From: Pollutimonas thiosulfatoxidans
Lineage (GTDB): Bacteria; Pseudomonadota; Gammaproteobacteria; Burkholderiales; Burkholderiaceae_B
Reading direction: 5' to 3'
NCBI RefSeq assembly: GCF_004022565.1
Contig: NZ_CP022987.1
Coordinates: 930,001-994,000 of the forward strand
DNA: 64,000 bases
Position 1 is the first letter of the stretch, and the number at the start of each line of letters is the position of its first letter. The position numbers and the translations under genes are program-made. The notes beneath the pieces were generated by a model. The model worked only from the letters and a program-made list of their open reading frames with translations, ran no database searches and was not told the DNA's origin. Below are positions 15,602-23,577 of this stretch, one piece after another.

Positions 15602-17118
15602 CTGTATCTGCGTCAAGCCATACATCCTTGCGAGTTACCCGTGCCGGTATTGATACCTATCAACAGCCGATCGCGTATATGCACCGCGATTGCGAAGTGT
15701 GCCGCTCTGAAGGCTTTGTTGCCATGACCCGAGTTCGGATACAGGTGGGCGACCGGTTCTTGACCGCAACATTAAATGTGGTGGTGAACGAGCAGATTGC
15801 CCTTGATGAAGTGGCATTGTCTGAGGCTGCTTGGAACATCCTAGAGCCGGACGTCGACGCGCGGGCAACCGTTCGACACCCTGCGCCTGCCGCTTCGGCT
15901 GGAGCGTTGCGTGCCAAGGTCTTCGGGGCGCGTCTGGACGATGCACAATACCTCACGCTGGTAGAGGATGTGGTAGAAAGTCGTCTCTCTGATCTAGAGT
16001 TGGCGGCCTTCGTCTCAGCTAGTGCCGGTGAACGCCTCGACCATGGAGAAACCACCGGGCTAACCCGCGCAATGATCTCCGTCGGGCAGCGATTAGACTG
16101 GGGGGAGGGCACTGTGTTGGACAAGCACTGCGTCGGTGGGCTGCCCGGCAATCGCACGACACCGATTGTGGTGGCTATTATTGCAGCGCTGGGCTATCTC
16201 ATCCCTAAAACGTCCTCTCGGGCGATCACCTCCCCGGCGGGTACGGCCGATACGATGGAAGTCATGGCGCCGGTCTCGCTGGACATACCGGCGATGCGCC
16301 GCGTGGTCGAGCGCGAGGGAGGTTGCATCGTCTGGGGCGGGAACGTTCGCCTAAGTCCTGCGGACGATGTTCTCATTCGTATTCAACGGCCGCTGGATTT
16401 CGACAGTGACGGGCAATTGGTCGCCAGTGTGCTGTCCAAGAAGGTCGCCGCCGGATCCACGCATGTGCTGATCGACATGCCGGTCGGGCCCACCGCCAAG
16501 GTCCGCAGCGACAGTTCAGCGGACAGCCTAGCTGCACGCCTGCGCCACACGGCTGAGGCGGTCGGCCTGCAGTTGGGCATCTATCGCTCCGATGGTACAC
16601 AGCCGGTGGGTGTGGGAATCGGGCCAGCTCTTGAGGCACGGGATGTTCTCAAAGTCCTAAACAATGACGCCGACGCGCCGGCCGACCTCAAAGAGCGAGC
16701 GATTGCCTTGGCGGGTGCCTTACTCGAGTTGGCCCCTGGAAGCGCCTCAGGCACCGGGATCCAACGTGCGCGCGCGGTATTGCACTCCCGGCAAGCGCTG
16801 GCAAAGTTCCTTGCCATCTGCGAGGCTCAAGGTGGATTTCGAGAGCCTCCACAGGCGGCATTAACCGCCGATGTCGCCGCCCCCTTGGAGGGGCGCATTA
16901 CAGCGATCGACAATCGACGCCTTGCACGTATTGCGAAGCTGGCCGGGGCGCCGACTTCGCCCGCCGCCGGTTTGGAAACGGCGTTGCGGGTCGGCAATAC
17001 GGTGCAGCACGGCCAGCCCCTTTTTACCGTGCACGCGCAATCGCGCGGTGAGCTTGCCTATGCTCTGGAGTACGCTAGGATCAATCAGCCATTCTCAATT
17101 TCTACGGAGGGCGCATGA
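15598..17118 (+). CDS. AMP phosphorylase/thymidine phosphorylase family enzyme
   Basis: 506 aa, the long form of the family, with an extra N-terminal domain (about 1-85) seen in archaeal AMP phosphorylases. The phosphate-site motif DKHCVGGLPGNRTT resembles the AMP-phosphorylase form rather than E. coli DeoA, and the family signature SSRAITSPAGTADTME is present. The reaction would be phosphorolysis of a nucleoside or nucleoside monophosphate to base plus ribose-1-phosphate or ribose-1,5-bisphosphate. Start ATG overlaps the previous stop (ATGA) and has GGAGG upstream. Substrate (AMP versus pyrimidine nucleosides) cannot be settled from sequence. Confidence 0.85.
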   Translation: MTVSASSHTSLRVTRAGIDTYQQPIAYMHRDCEVCRSEGFVAMTRVRIQVGDRFLTATLNVVVNEQIALDEVALSEAAWNILEPDVDARATVRHPAPAASAGALRAKVFGARLDDAQYLTLVEDVVESRLSDLELAAFVSASAGERLDHGETTGLTRAMISVGQRLDWGEGTVLDKHCVGGLPGNRTTPIVVAIIAALGYLIPKTSSRAITSPAGTADTMEVMAPVSLDIPAMRRVVEREGGCIVWGGNVRLSPADDVLIRIQRPLDFDSDGQLVASVLSKKVAAGSTHVLIDMPVGPTAKVRSDSSADSLAARLRHTAEAVGLQLGIYRSDGTQPVGVGIGPALEARDVLKVLNNDADAPADLKERAIALAGALLELAPGSASGTGIQRARAVLHSRQALAKFLAICEAQGGFREPPQAALTADVAAPLEGRITAIDNRRLARIAKLAGAPTSPAAGLETALRVGNTVQHGQPLFTVHAQSRGELAYALEYARINQPFSISTEGA

Positions 17119-18029
17119 CCCGAGTTTTGATGCCTTTTCCCGCTGACGCTACCTTGGCTGCTACCATCGCTACACATCTCCAAGCGCGCGTGGCGCCAAT
17201 AGCTTGGCGGCACTTTCCCGACGGTGAGTCGCTCGTCACGTTAGACGATGACCTCGAAGGGGCGGATGTGGCGATTTTGGCCACGCTGCGCAACCCAGAT
17301 CCACTGGCTTTGCCGTTGCTGTTTGCGGCCCACACTGCCCGTGAGTTTGGCGCACGCTCGGTCGGATTGATTGCGCCGTACCTGGCCTATATGCGCCAGG
17401 ACACCCGCTTTCACGGCGGCGAAGCGGTCAGTGTGCCGCTCTTTGCTCGATTTCTGGAAGAGGCCTTTGATTGGTTGGTGACCGTGGATCCTCACCTGCA
17501 CCGGATCCGGCAACTGCAGTCGTTGTATCGTATTCCCGTCGCTCACGTTTCGGCGACGCCAGCCGTGTCGCGCTGGATCGCTCAGGCGATCCCCGAGGCT
17601 ATACTGATTGGTCCTGATAGTGAAAGTGAGCAATGGGTATCACGCATTGCCCAAGAGGCGCAGTTGCCCTATCAAGTGCTAAACAAGGAGCGGCATGGTG
17701 ATTACGACGTTCGCGTCAGCCTGCCGGATCCTTCAGCAGTAGCAGGGCGCATCCCCGTACTGGTTGACGATATCGTCTCATCGGGTCACACGATTCTGGA
17801 GACGGTGACGCACTTACAGCGCCTTGCGTTACGCGAAGCGGTGCTAGTCACTATCCATCCCGTCTTTGCCGGCAACGCCTATGAACGTCTGCAGGACGCC
17901 GGACTTAAACACACTGCCAGCACCGACACTATCGCCCATCCATCCAACGCGATCTCGGTTGGATCCGACCTTGCGGCGGCCGCCTCGGCGCTAATGACTT
18001 CTTCATCGGTTTCCTGGGAGGATACATGA
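17115..18029 (+). CDS. prs: Ribose-phosphate pyrophosphokinase (PRPP synthetase)
   Basis: 304 aa, a little shorter than the usual 310-320. Recognisable are HFPDGES near the N-terminus, APYLAYMRQDTRFHGGEAVS (ATP loop region), VDPHLHR (catalytic/metal His) and the PRPP-binding loop LVDDIVSSGHT near 220. It converts ribose-5-phosphate plus ATP to PRPP plus AMP, reversibly. The sequence is divergent from housekeeping Prs and sits inside an operon, so it is probably a second, accessory copy. Start overlaps the phosphorylase stop by 4 bases, with GGAGGG upstream. Confidence 0.88.
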   Translation: MTRVLMPFPADATLAATIATHLQARVAPIAWRHFPDGESLVTLDDDLEGADVAILATLRNPDPLALPLLFAAHTAREFGARSVGLIAPYLAYMRQDTRFHGGEAVSVPLFARFLEEAFDWLVTVDPHLHRIRQLQSLYRIPVAHVSATPAVSRWIAQAIPEAILIGPDSESEQWVSRIAQEAQLPYQVLNKERHGDYDVRVSLPDPSAVAGRIPVLVDDIVSSGHTILETVTHLQRLALREAVLVTIHPVFAGNAYERLQDAGLKHTASTDTIAHPSNAISVGSDLAAAASALMTSSSVSWEDT

Positions 18030-20491
18030 ACCAGCATCTCACCTGTTGTACCTCCGATCAACTGGCAGCCTCCGAACGCCAGCGCATCGTAGAACTGGCA
18101 GCTGCTCATAGACGGGCCGACCCCGAGTTTGCGCACTGGGCTGCCGGCTATGGCGTAATTCGCCACGATCCGCTTACTCAGATACGGGTGCGCCAGATGG
18201 TGGACGAGCTTGTCGCCCGTAGCCGCACGCCGGATGCAGCCACTGCCTGGCGGCAGCTCGCCGCGGCCGACCGTCTTACGAGCGCCGGCATGTGGCTGGT
18301 CGCGCACATGACGTACGGTCGCCGCGTGCGTACCGACGGCGCGGCGCTCGACGCGGCCGAATTCAAACCCACACCAGAAGGTCATACCGGCGGCTCACTC
18401 AACATGGTGCCCGCGTACACGGGGTACCTCCTGATGGACGCGCTGGACGGGGTGACCCGCGCCTGGATGATGGGACAAGGGCACTGCGTTGCCGCGATCG
18501 ATGCACTCAACGTGCTGGTCGGCAACATGACTGAAGCCCATGCGGCACGCTACGACCGTTCCGACGCGGGCTTGAGTCGCTTCGTCAGCGACTTCTACGC
18601 CTACACGCTTAACCCCGATGGGACGCCCGCCTCGCCGCTCGGTTCGCATGTCAATGCGCACACTGCGGGGGGTGTGATGGAAGGTGGCTATCTCGGTTTC
18701 GCCGAGCTGCAATACGTGCATGCACCACTCAAAGGCGAACGTCTGGTCGCGTTTCTTAGCGATGGGGCCTTTGAAGAGCAACGGGGAAGTGACTGGGCGC
18801 CGCGCTGGTGGCGCGCTGAGGACAGCGGCTTAGTCAGTCCAATCATCATCCTCAATGGAAGGCGGATCGAACAACGCACCCAGATCGTTCAACAAGGTGG
18901 TGAGCGCTGGCTCAACCATTACTTACGCCTGAATGGGTTCGATCCGGTTGCTCTCGATGGGCGCGATCCGGCCAGTATCGCGTGGGGCATCCATATCATG
19001 GAGGCAAGGCTGCAAGCTCACGGTGATTCGTCCAGCGGTGAGGTGCGCCTGCCCTATGGCATCGCGGAAACCATCAAGGGCTACGGATTTCCAGGGGCAG
19101 GGACCAACGCCTCGCACAATCTGCCGCTGGCCGGCAATCCGGCTCACGATGGCGGGGCGCGCGCGCTATTCAACGAAGGCGTCGCTGCACTGTTCGTTTC
19201 AGCACCGGAATTGGACCGAGCGATCTCGGCACTAAACAATCACCACACCCATCAGCGGTCACGTGAGCGGGATCACGCGCTCGCGGATCGGCAGGTGGAG
19301 CGGCCCCGTGTGCCGGTGATAGCAGATCGCGCAGTTGGGGGAACGAGTTCGCCGATGGCTGCTCTGGACGAGCTGTTTGTGGCGATCACTCAAGCGAATC
19401 CCGATTTACGCGTGCGAGTCGGCAATCCCGATGAGTTGCGCAGCAATAAGCTTGACCGCACGCTGGATGTGCTAAAGCATCGGGTGCAGATTCCTGAGCC
19501 CGGCGTTGCAGAATCCACAACCGGCGCGGTCATCACCGCGCTCAATGAGGAGGCCGTCGTATGTGCGGCGCTCGGTAACAAGGGCGGCTTGAACTTGGTA
19601 GTCACCTACGAGGCCTTTGCGCCGAAGATGCTCGGCGCGGTGCGCCAAGAGCTGATCTTTGCGCGGCACCAAGCGCACGCCGGACGCCCGCCCGGGTGGC
19701 TGGGCATCCCTCTGGTCCTGACCTCTCACACCTGGGAGAATGCCAAGAACGAGCAATCACATCAGGATCCGACCATGGTCGAGGCGATGCTTGGTGAAAT
19801 GGTCGACACTGCGCGGGTGGTGTTCCCTCCGGACGCCAACGGAGCTGCAGCTGCCTTGGCCCGCGCCTATATGCAGCGCGGCACTATCACTGCACTCGTC
19901 GTGCCTAAGCGCCCAGTACCCCATATGCTGACGCCGGACCAAGCGCAAGAGCTTGCGGGGATCGGTGCCGTGTGCCTAACGGGCGATCCAACGACGGCGG
20001 CCATCTTACTTGTCGCTACAGGTGCCTACCAGCTACAGGAAGTCCTCCGTGCGCACGCCCGCCTGACCGAGCGGGATTTGTCAGCAGCTGTCGTCTATTT
20101 AGCCGAGCCGGGTCGCTTCCGAGAGCCCCGAGATTCAGACGAGGCGCGATACACGCACGCCGAGACGCAGGTGCGAACCCTCTTTCCGACAGAACGGCCG
20201 CGAGTGTTCCTGACCCATACGCGTCCGGAGCCGTTTTTGGGCGCGTTACGAAGGGTGGACACGGGCCCGGCGACCACTGTGGCGCTAGGCTTTATCAACC
20301 GTGGCGGAACGTTGGACGTGCCGGGGCTCCTCTTTGCGAATCGAAGCACCTGGGCGCACGTCGTGGAGGCGGCCGCGCGTGTGTTGGGCATGGAGCGAGC
20401 GAGTCTACTGACTGAAGACGAGCTTGCGGCCGTTAGTGGCACGGGCGAGCCTGCAACACTCCTGCAACCCATACCAGTGTCAGCGCTTTGA
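18026..20491 (+). CDS. xfp: Phosphoketolase (Xfp)
   Basis: 821 aa, the normal length. Thiamine-diphosphate enzyme that splits xylulose-5-phosphate (and often fructose-6-phosphate) with phosphate to acetyl phosphate and an aldose phosphate. Family motifs: PEGHTGGSLNMVPAY near 120, MGQGHC, FLSDGAFEEQRGSDWAPRWW, and the late SHTWENAKNEQSHQDPT block. Start overlaps the prs stop (ATGA), with GGGAGGATA upstream. Together with acetate kinase 63 bases downstream it gives an ATP-yielding route that bypasses GAPDH and Fe-S enzymes. Confidence 0.93.
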   Translation: MNQHLTCCTSDQLAASERQRIVELAAAHRRADPEFAHWAAGYGVIRHDPLTQIRVRQMVDELVARSRTPDAATAWRQLAAADRLTSAGMWLVAHMTYGRRVRTDGAALDAAEFKPTPEGHTGGSLNMVPAYTGYLLMDALDGVTRAWMMGQGHCVAAIDALNVLVGNMTEAHAARYDRSDAGLSRFVSDFYAYTLNPDGTPASPLGSHVNAHTAGGVMEGGYLGFAELQYVHAPLKGERLVAFLSDGAFEEQRGSDWAPRWWRAEDSGLVSPIIILNGRRIEQRTQIVQQGGERWLNHYLRLNGFDPVALDGRDPASIAWGIHIMEARLQAHGDSSSGEVRLPYGIAETIKGYGFPGAGTNASHNLPLAGNPAHDGGARALFNEGVAALFVSAPELDRAISALNNHHTHQRSRERDHALADRQVERPRVPVIADRAVGGTSSPMAALDELFVAITQANPDLRVRVGNPDELRSNKLDRTLDVLKHRVQIPEPGVAESTTGAVITALNEEAVVCAALGNKGGLNLVVTYEAFAPKMLGAVRQELIFARHQAHAGRPPGWLGIPLVLTSHTWENAKNEQSHQDPTMVEAMLGEMVDTARVVFPPDANGAAAALARAYMQRGTITALVVPKRPVPHMLTPDQAQELAGIGAVCLTGDPTTAAILLVATGAYQLQEVLRAHARLTERDLSAAVVYLAEPGRFREPRDSDEARYTHAETQVRTLFPTERPRVFLTHTRPEPFLGALRRVDTGPATTVALGFINRGGTLDVPGLLFANRSTWAHVVEAAARVLGMERASLLTEDELAAVSGTGEPATLLQPIPVSAL

Positions 20492-20554
20492 TCGCGTGCT
20501 TTCGCGGGCCCGTGCGCCCACAGCACTCACACTCACCGATCAATCGAGGGTTCT

Positions 20555-21658
20555 GTGACTGGCCTTAATTTACTCGCTTTAAATGTGGGCTCCACCACGT
20601 TGAAAGGCGCAACGTATGCGCTTGAATACTCTGACTTGAACGCACAGCCACGACTACTTGAGTGCTCCCGTGCTGAAATCCAAGCTGGTGCCGAGCCACA
20701 GGAACTTCTAACATTGCTCCTCGAGGCGTTGCCCGAGCCAGCTCAACGCCCAGACGTGGTGGTGCACCGAATCGTACATGGAGGTAACCTATGTGGCGGC
20801 CACGAACTGGACGCAGCTATCTCGGCCGAGCTCGAGGCGTTGGCGCCACTGGCGCCGTTGCACCAGCCCGCAGCGCTTACCGTTGCTCGTGCCGCGGGCC
20901 GGCGCTGGCCGCAGTCTCGGCATGGCGTGGCGTTTGATACAAGCTTCCACGCTTCACTTGCCCCGTGGAGCCGACGTCTGCCGATTCCCACAGATTGGGA
21001 CGCGCTCGGTGTGCGCCGCTACGGCTTCCACGGTCTTGCCTTCGCGTCCGCCTTACGGGAGGTGGTCGCCCAGGATGCTACCATCCTGCACGGTCCTGCT
21101 GTATTCGCACACCTGGGTGGCGGGTGCAGCGTCTGTGCCGTAAAGGACGGCGTAAGTCGTGACACCACGATGTCCCTTACGCCATTGGGCGGTGTGCCAG
21201 GTCCAACGCGCTCGGGAGATCTCGATCCCGGCGTCTTACTGTATATGCTCCGCCAGAATGGAGGGGATGTAAACGCAACAGAGCGGCGGCTGTTCCACGC
21301 TGGAGGCTTGGCGGGGATTGCAGGACATGGGGACATGCGCGTGCTACTTCCCGACTCCGAACCGTCAGCACAGCTTGCTGTGGAGTTGTTCACAGTACGC
21401 ATCGCGCAGTCGATTGCCGCCATGGCGACCGGGATTAACGGACTCAACCATCTCGTGTTTTCCGGCGGCATAGGCCATCGCGCGGCGCTTGTGCGGGCGC
21501 AGATCGTCGCGCGTCTAGAGTGGTTGGGTCTCGCCCTGGATACTGACCTGAACAATGCCGGGGCGACCCGCATCGACGCTCGTACAGGGCCGGGCATATG
21601 GAGCGTAGCCGTTGACGAGGAGCGCGAACTGGCCGAATCGGCGCTGGTCTGGCTCTAG
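20555..21658 (+). CDS. ackA: Acetate kinase (divergent, short)
   Basis: 367 aa against about 400 for typical AckA. ASKHA-fold motifs are present: LNVGSTTLKG near the N-terminus, VHGGNLCGG, FDTSFHASL, RRYGFHGLAF, AHLGGGCSVCAV (HLGNG in most), TPLGGVPGPTRSGDLDPG and FSGGIGHRAALVR. It converts acetyl phosphate plus ADP to acetate plus ATP, the natural partner of phosphoketolase. GTG start at 20555 has GAGGG upstream. Its stop lies two bases before a stub of copB, marking a recombination junction. Butyrate/propionate kinase activity cannot be excluded. Confidence 0.9.
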   Translation: MTGLNLLALNVGSTTLKGATYALEYSDLNAQPRLLECSRAEIQAGAEPQELLTLLLEALPEPAQRPDVVVHRIVHGGNLCGGHELDAAISAELEALAPLAPLHQPAALTVARAAGRRWPQSRHGVAFDTSFHASLAPWSRRLPIPTDWDALGVRRYGFHGLAFASALREVVAQDATILHGPAVFAHLGGGCSVCAVKDGVSRDTTMSLTPLGGVPGPTRSGDLDPGVLLYMLRQNGGDVNATERRLFHAGGLAGIAGHGDMRVLLPDSEPSAQLAVELFTVRIAQSIAAMATGINGLNHLVFSGGIGHRAALVRAQIVARLEWLGLALDTDLNNAGATRIDARTGPGIWSVAVDEERELAESALVWL

Positions 21659-21660
21659 AA

Positions 21661-21828
21661 AGTCGCACATCAGTTATTGCTTACATAGGAATCCAGTGGT
21701 CCGCTAAAGTTGGAAGAATCGCAGATTACGAACAGGTAGCGAGTGAATTCAAGCAGAAAAACCGTTTTATGGCCAGTTTGAGTTTTCGGTTCTGTTGTGC
21801 CTTTTCCCTTTTTCTAATGGCAGCGTGA
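21661..21828 (+). pseudogene. 3' remnant of a second copB
   Basis: In frame from 21661 the translation includes AYIGIQWSAKVGRIADYEQV and then KQKNRFMASLSFRF. This aligns with the last 43 residues of CopB (PYVGVEWSSKFGKTADYARA ... RFVAGLSFRF) over the whole length. The frame then runs 12 codons past the normal terminal FRF to a TGA. There is no start and no N-terminal 85 percent. It sits directly between ackA and the second copI, exactly where copB would stand in a copA-copB-copI order. Confidence 0.8.
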
Positions 21829-21868
21829 AACGACTGTCTACCTGAACAATTTTTAAGAGATTACTCAC

Positions 21869-22375
21869 GTGAAAAAGACCCTTTCTGTTCTGGCTTTGGC
21901 CGTGTTGCCGGCTCTCGCATTGGCTGCAGGAAACCATGCGGGTGGCCATGGCTCGGCGCATGGTATGGCGGGCCATGACATGTCGACGATGTCTAGCGCG
22001 TCGCTGCCAACTGGTACGCCTGGCGACCCCGCTAAAGTGACACGCACGATAGAACTCACGATGGACGACATCATGCGATTTACGCCGAGCGAGATCCAGG
22101 TTCGTGCCGGCGAGACCGTGCGCTTCTTTATCAAGAATAAGGGGAAAATCCCTCACGAAATGGTGATCGGATCGATTGCCGATTTGAAGGCCCATGCTGC
22201 AGAAATGCAAAAAATGCCAGGGATGCAGCATGCGGAACCGAATATGATCACCTTGGCACCAGGCAAGATTGGCGGCTTGGTGTGGCAGTTCGACCAGGCT
22301 GGCACCGTCGATTTCGCCTGCCTGATTCCGGGCCATATGGAGGCCGGGATGGTTGGCAAGGTAAAGGTCAGCTGA
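21869..22375 (+). CDS. copI: CopI-type periplasmic cupredoxin (copy 2)
   Basis: 168 aa, roughly three-quarters identical to the 724-1236 protein. Sec leader 1-20 (ending ALALAA), a His/Met-rich segment (21-42), and candidate type-1 copper ligands His96, Cys151, His156 and Met161. GTG start with a weak AAGAGA upstream. No CopR-type box is seen in the 200 bases upstream; the space is filled by the copB stub, so expression may depend on read-through from ackA. It precedes a cytochrome c and copG on the same strand. Confidence 0.85.
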   Translation: MKKTLSVLALAVLPALALAAGNHAGGHGSAHGMAGHDMSTMSSASLPTGTPGDPAKVTRTIELTMDDIMRFTPSEIQVRAGETVRFFIKNKGKIPHEMVIGSIADLKAHAAEMQKMPGMQHAEPNMITLAPGKIGGLVWQFDQAGTVDFACLIPGHMEAGMVGKVKVS

Positions 22376-22389
22376 GTTATTACAAAGAT

Positions 22390-22863
22390 ATGTCACGCAA
22401 AAAATTGGTCTTTGGGTGGGTCGGCGTCGCCATCATTGCTGCCGCCGCCATGCTTTACAGCACGACGCGGCAATCTGGCCCGACGTTCATCGATCCTGCG
22501 GACCAGGCGCTGGTGATGCAGGGCAAGGCGATTTACGCCAATAATTGCGCGGCGTGCCACGGTGAATCACTACAAGGTCAGCCGAACTGGCGTGAGCGCA
22601 TGCCTAATGGCAGGCTTCCTGCACCGCCCCACGACAAGACCGGGCACACTTGGCACCATCCCGATGCAATGCTGGTGGATATGGTCAAGAACGGTTTGGT
22701 ACCAGGGCGGACGGCGCCTCCGGGGTATGTGAGCGACATGCCGGCGTACCGCCACGTCCTTAGCGACCAAGAGATCAGTGCGGTACTGTCTTATATCAAA
22801 AGCAGCTGGCCGCCCAAAGTTTTAGCGGCGCAAAAGGAAGTTACTTTGCAACGACAGAACTGA
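22390..22863 (+). CDS. Membrane-anchored class I cytochrome c
   Basis: 157 aa. An N-terminal uncleaved-looking membrane segment (about 5-24) anchors a cytochrome c domain. The heme motif is CAACH (about residues 55-59); the distal ligand is likely the Met in SDMPAY near 118. It would transfer electrons on the periplasmic face. The position between copI and copG suggests electron exchange with copper proteins, for example reoxidation of CopI or of CopG; this is inference. ATG at 22390 is 14 bases after copI; the frame is open far upstream inside copI. Confidence 0.82.
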   Translation: MSRKKLVFGWVGVAIIAAAAMLYSTTRQSGPTFIDPADQALVMQGKAIYANNCAACHGESLQGQPNWRERMPNGRLPAPPHDKTGHTWHHPDAMLVDMVKNGLVPGRTAPPGYVSDMPAYRHVLSDQEISAVLSYIKSSWPPKVLAAQKEVTLQRQN

Positions 22864-22933
22864 TGCAACTGAGTGCAGTCTTATTTGTATTGTCAGAAGT
22901 TTAAGTTTTACGTTTTCCCTGGAGCAAGTTTTT

Positions 22934-23350
22934 ATGAAATTATGGCTAGCAGCGGCTGCCTTAGCTACCGCATCATCCTTTGCACATGCTGCCGGTACGG
23001 CCGTTACCGTATACCAAGACCCCAATTGTGGCTGCTGCTCGGGCTGGGTCGAGCACATGCGCGAGTCCGGCTTTGACGTTACGGCGATTAAGACGACCGA
23101 CATGGCTTCGGTGAAGCAAAAACTCGGGGTGCCGTCGCAGCTTGGCTCATGTCACACGGGTGTGATCGAGGCCACCGGCCAAGTTATCGAGGGGCATGTG
23201 CCGGCTAACGCCGTCAAAAAGTTGATCGCCGACGCGTCAGTAAAGGGGGTATCGGCGCCTGGCATGCCTTTAAACGCGCCTGGCATGGGCCAGCTTGACG
23301 GCAATCTGCTTACTGTGGACTTCACGGGCAAGGCGTTTTCTCGAGATTAG
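22934..23350 (+). CDS. copG: CopG-like DUF411 periplasmic copper protein
   Basis: 138 aa. Sec leader 1-19 (ending AHAA), then a thioredoxin-like DUF411 domain with the redox/metal motif DPNCGCCSGW (near 29-38) and a further conserved GSCHTGVI and EGHVPA. CopG homologues bind a Cys-bridged copper cluster and are proposed to interconvert Cu(I)/Cu(II). ATG at 22934 has GGAG 10 bases upstream. It is the third gene of the second copper unit; the adjacent cytochrome c could be its redox partner. Confidence 0.88.
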   Translation: MKLWLAAAALATASSFAHAAGTAVTVYQDPNCGCCSGWVEHMRESGFDVTAIKTTDMASVKQKLGVPSQLGSCHTGVIEATGQVIEGHVPANAVKKLIADASVKGVSAPGMPLNAPGMGQLDGNLLTVDFTGKAFSRD

Positions 23351-23577
23351 GCGCCAAACAGAGATGGGGAGGGCGCGAAGTGACCTGCATCATTGCGCCC
23401 GAGCCCGCGCGCTATAAGCAAGGGTGTCGCTTTCGTCGCAACTGAGCACTCGTCGGTTCTAGGCCTCAGAACGGCGCCGCATTACCCGCACCGTTAGAAC
23501 GATTGGCACGGTTTCAGATAATGCGGTTATTTTGTCTTTTGACATACACACGTTCGGTAGATAGGTCTTCGTCGCCT

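Noticed and set aside
22376..22400. ATTACA near the cytochrome c start as a possible copper box
   Set aside because: The second half (TGTCAC) is at the wrong spacing and mismatched, and it sits between copI2 and the next gene with no room for a promoter.
23351..23577. Possible gene or regulatory RNA between copG and the DUF3141 gene
   Set aside because: No open frame or strong palindrome except a weak 6-bp stem (GGGCGC/GCGCCC) with a long loop.
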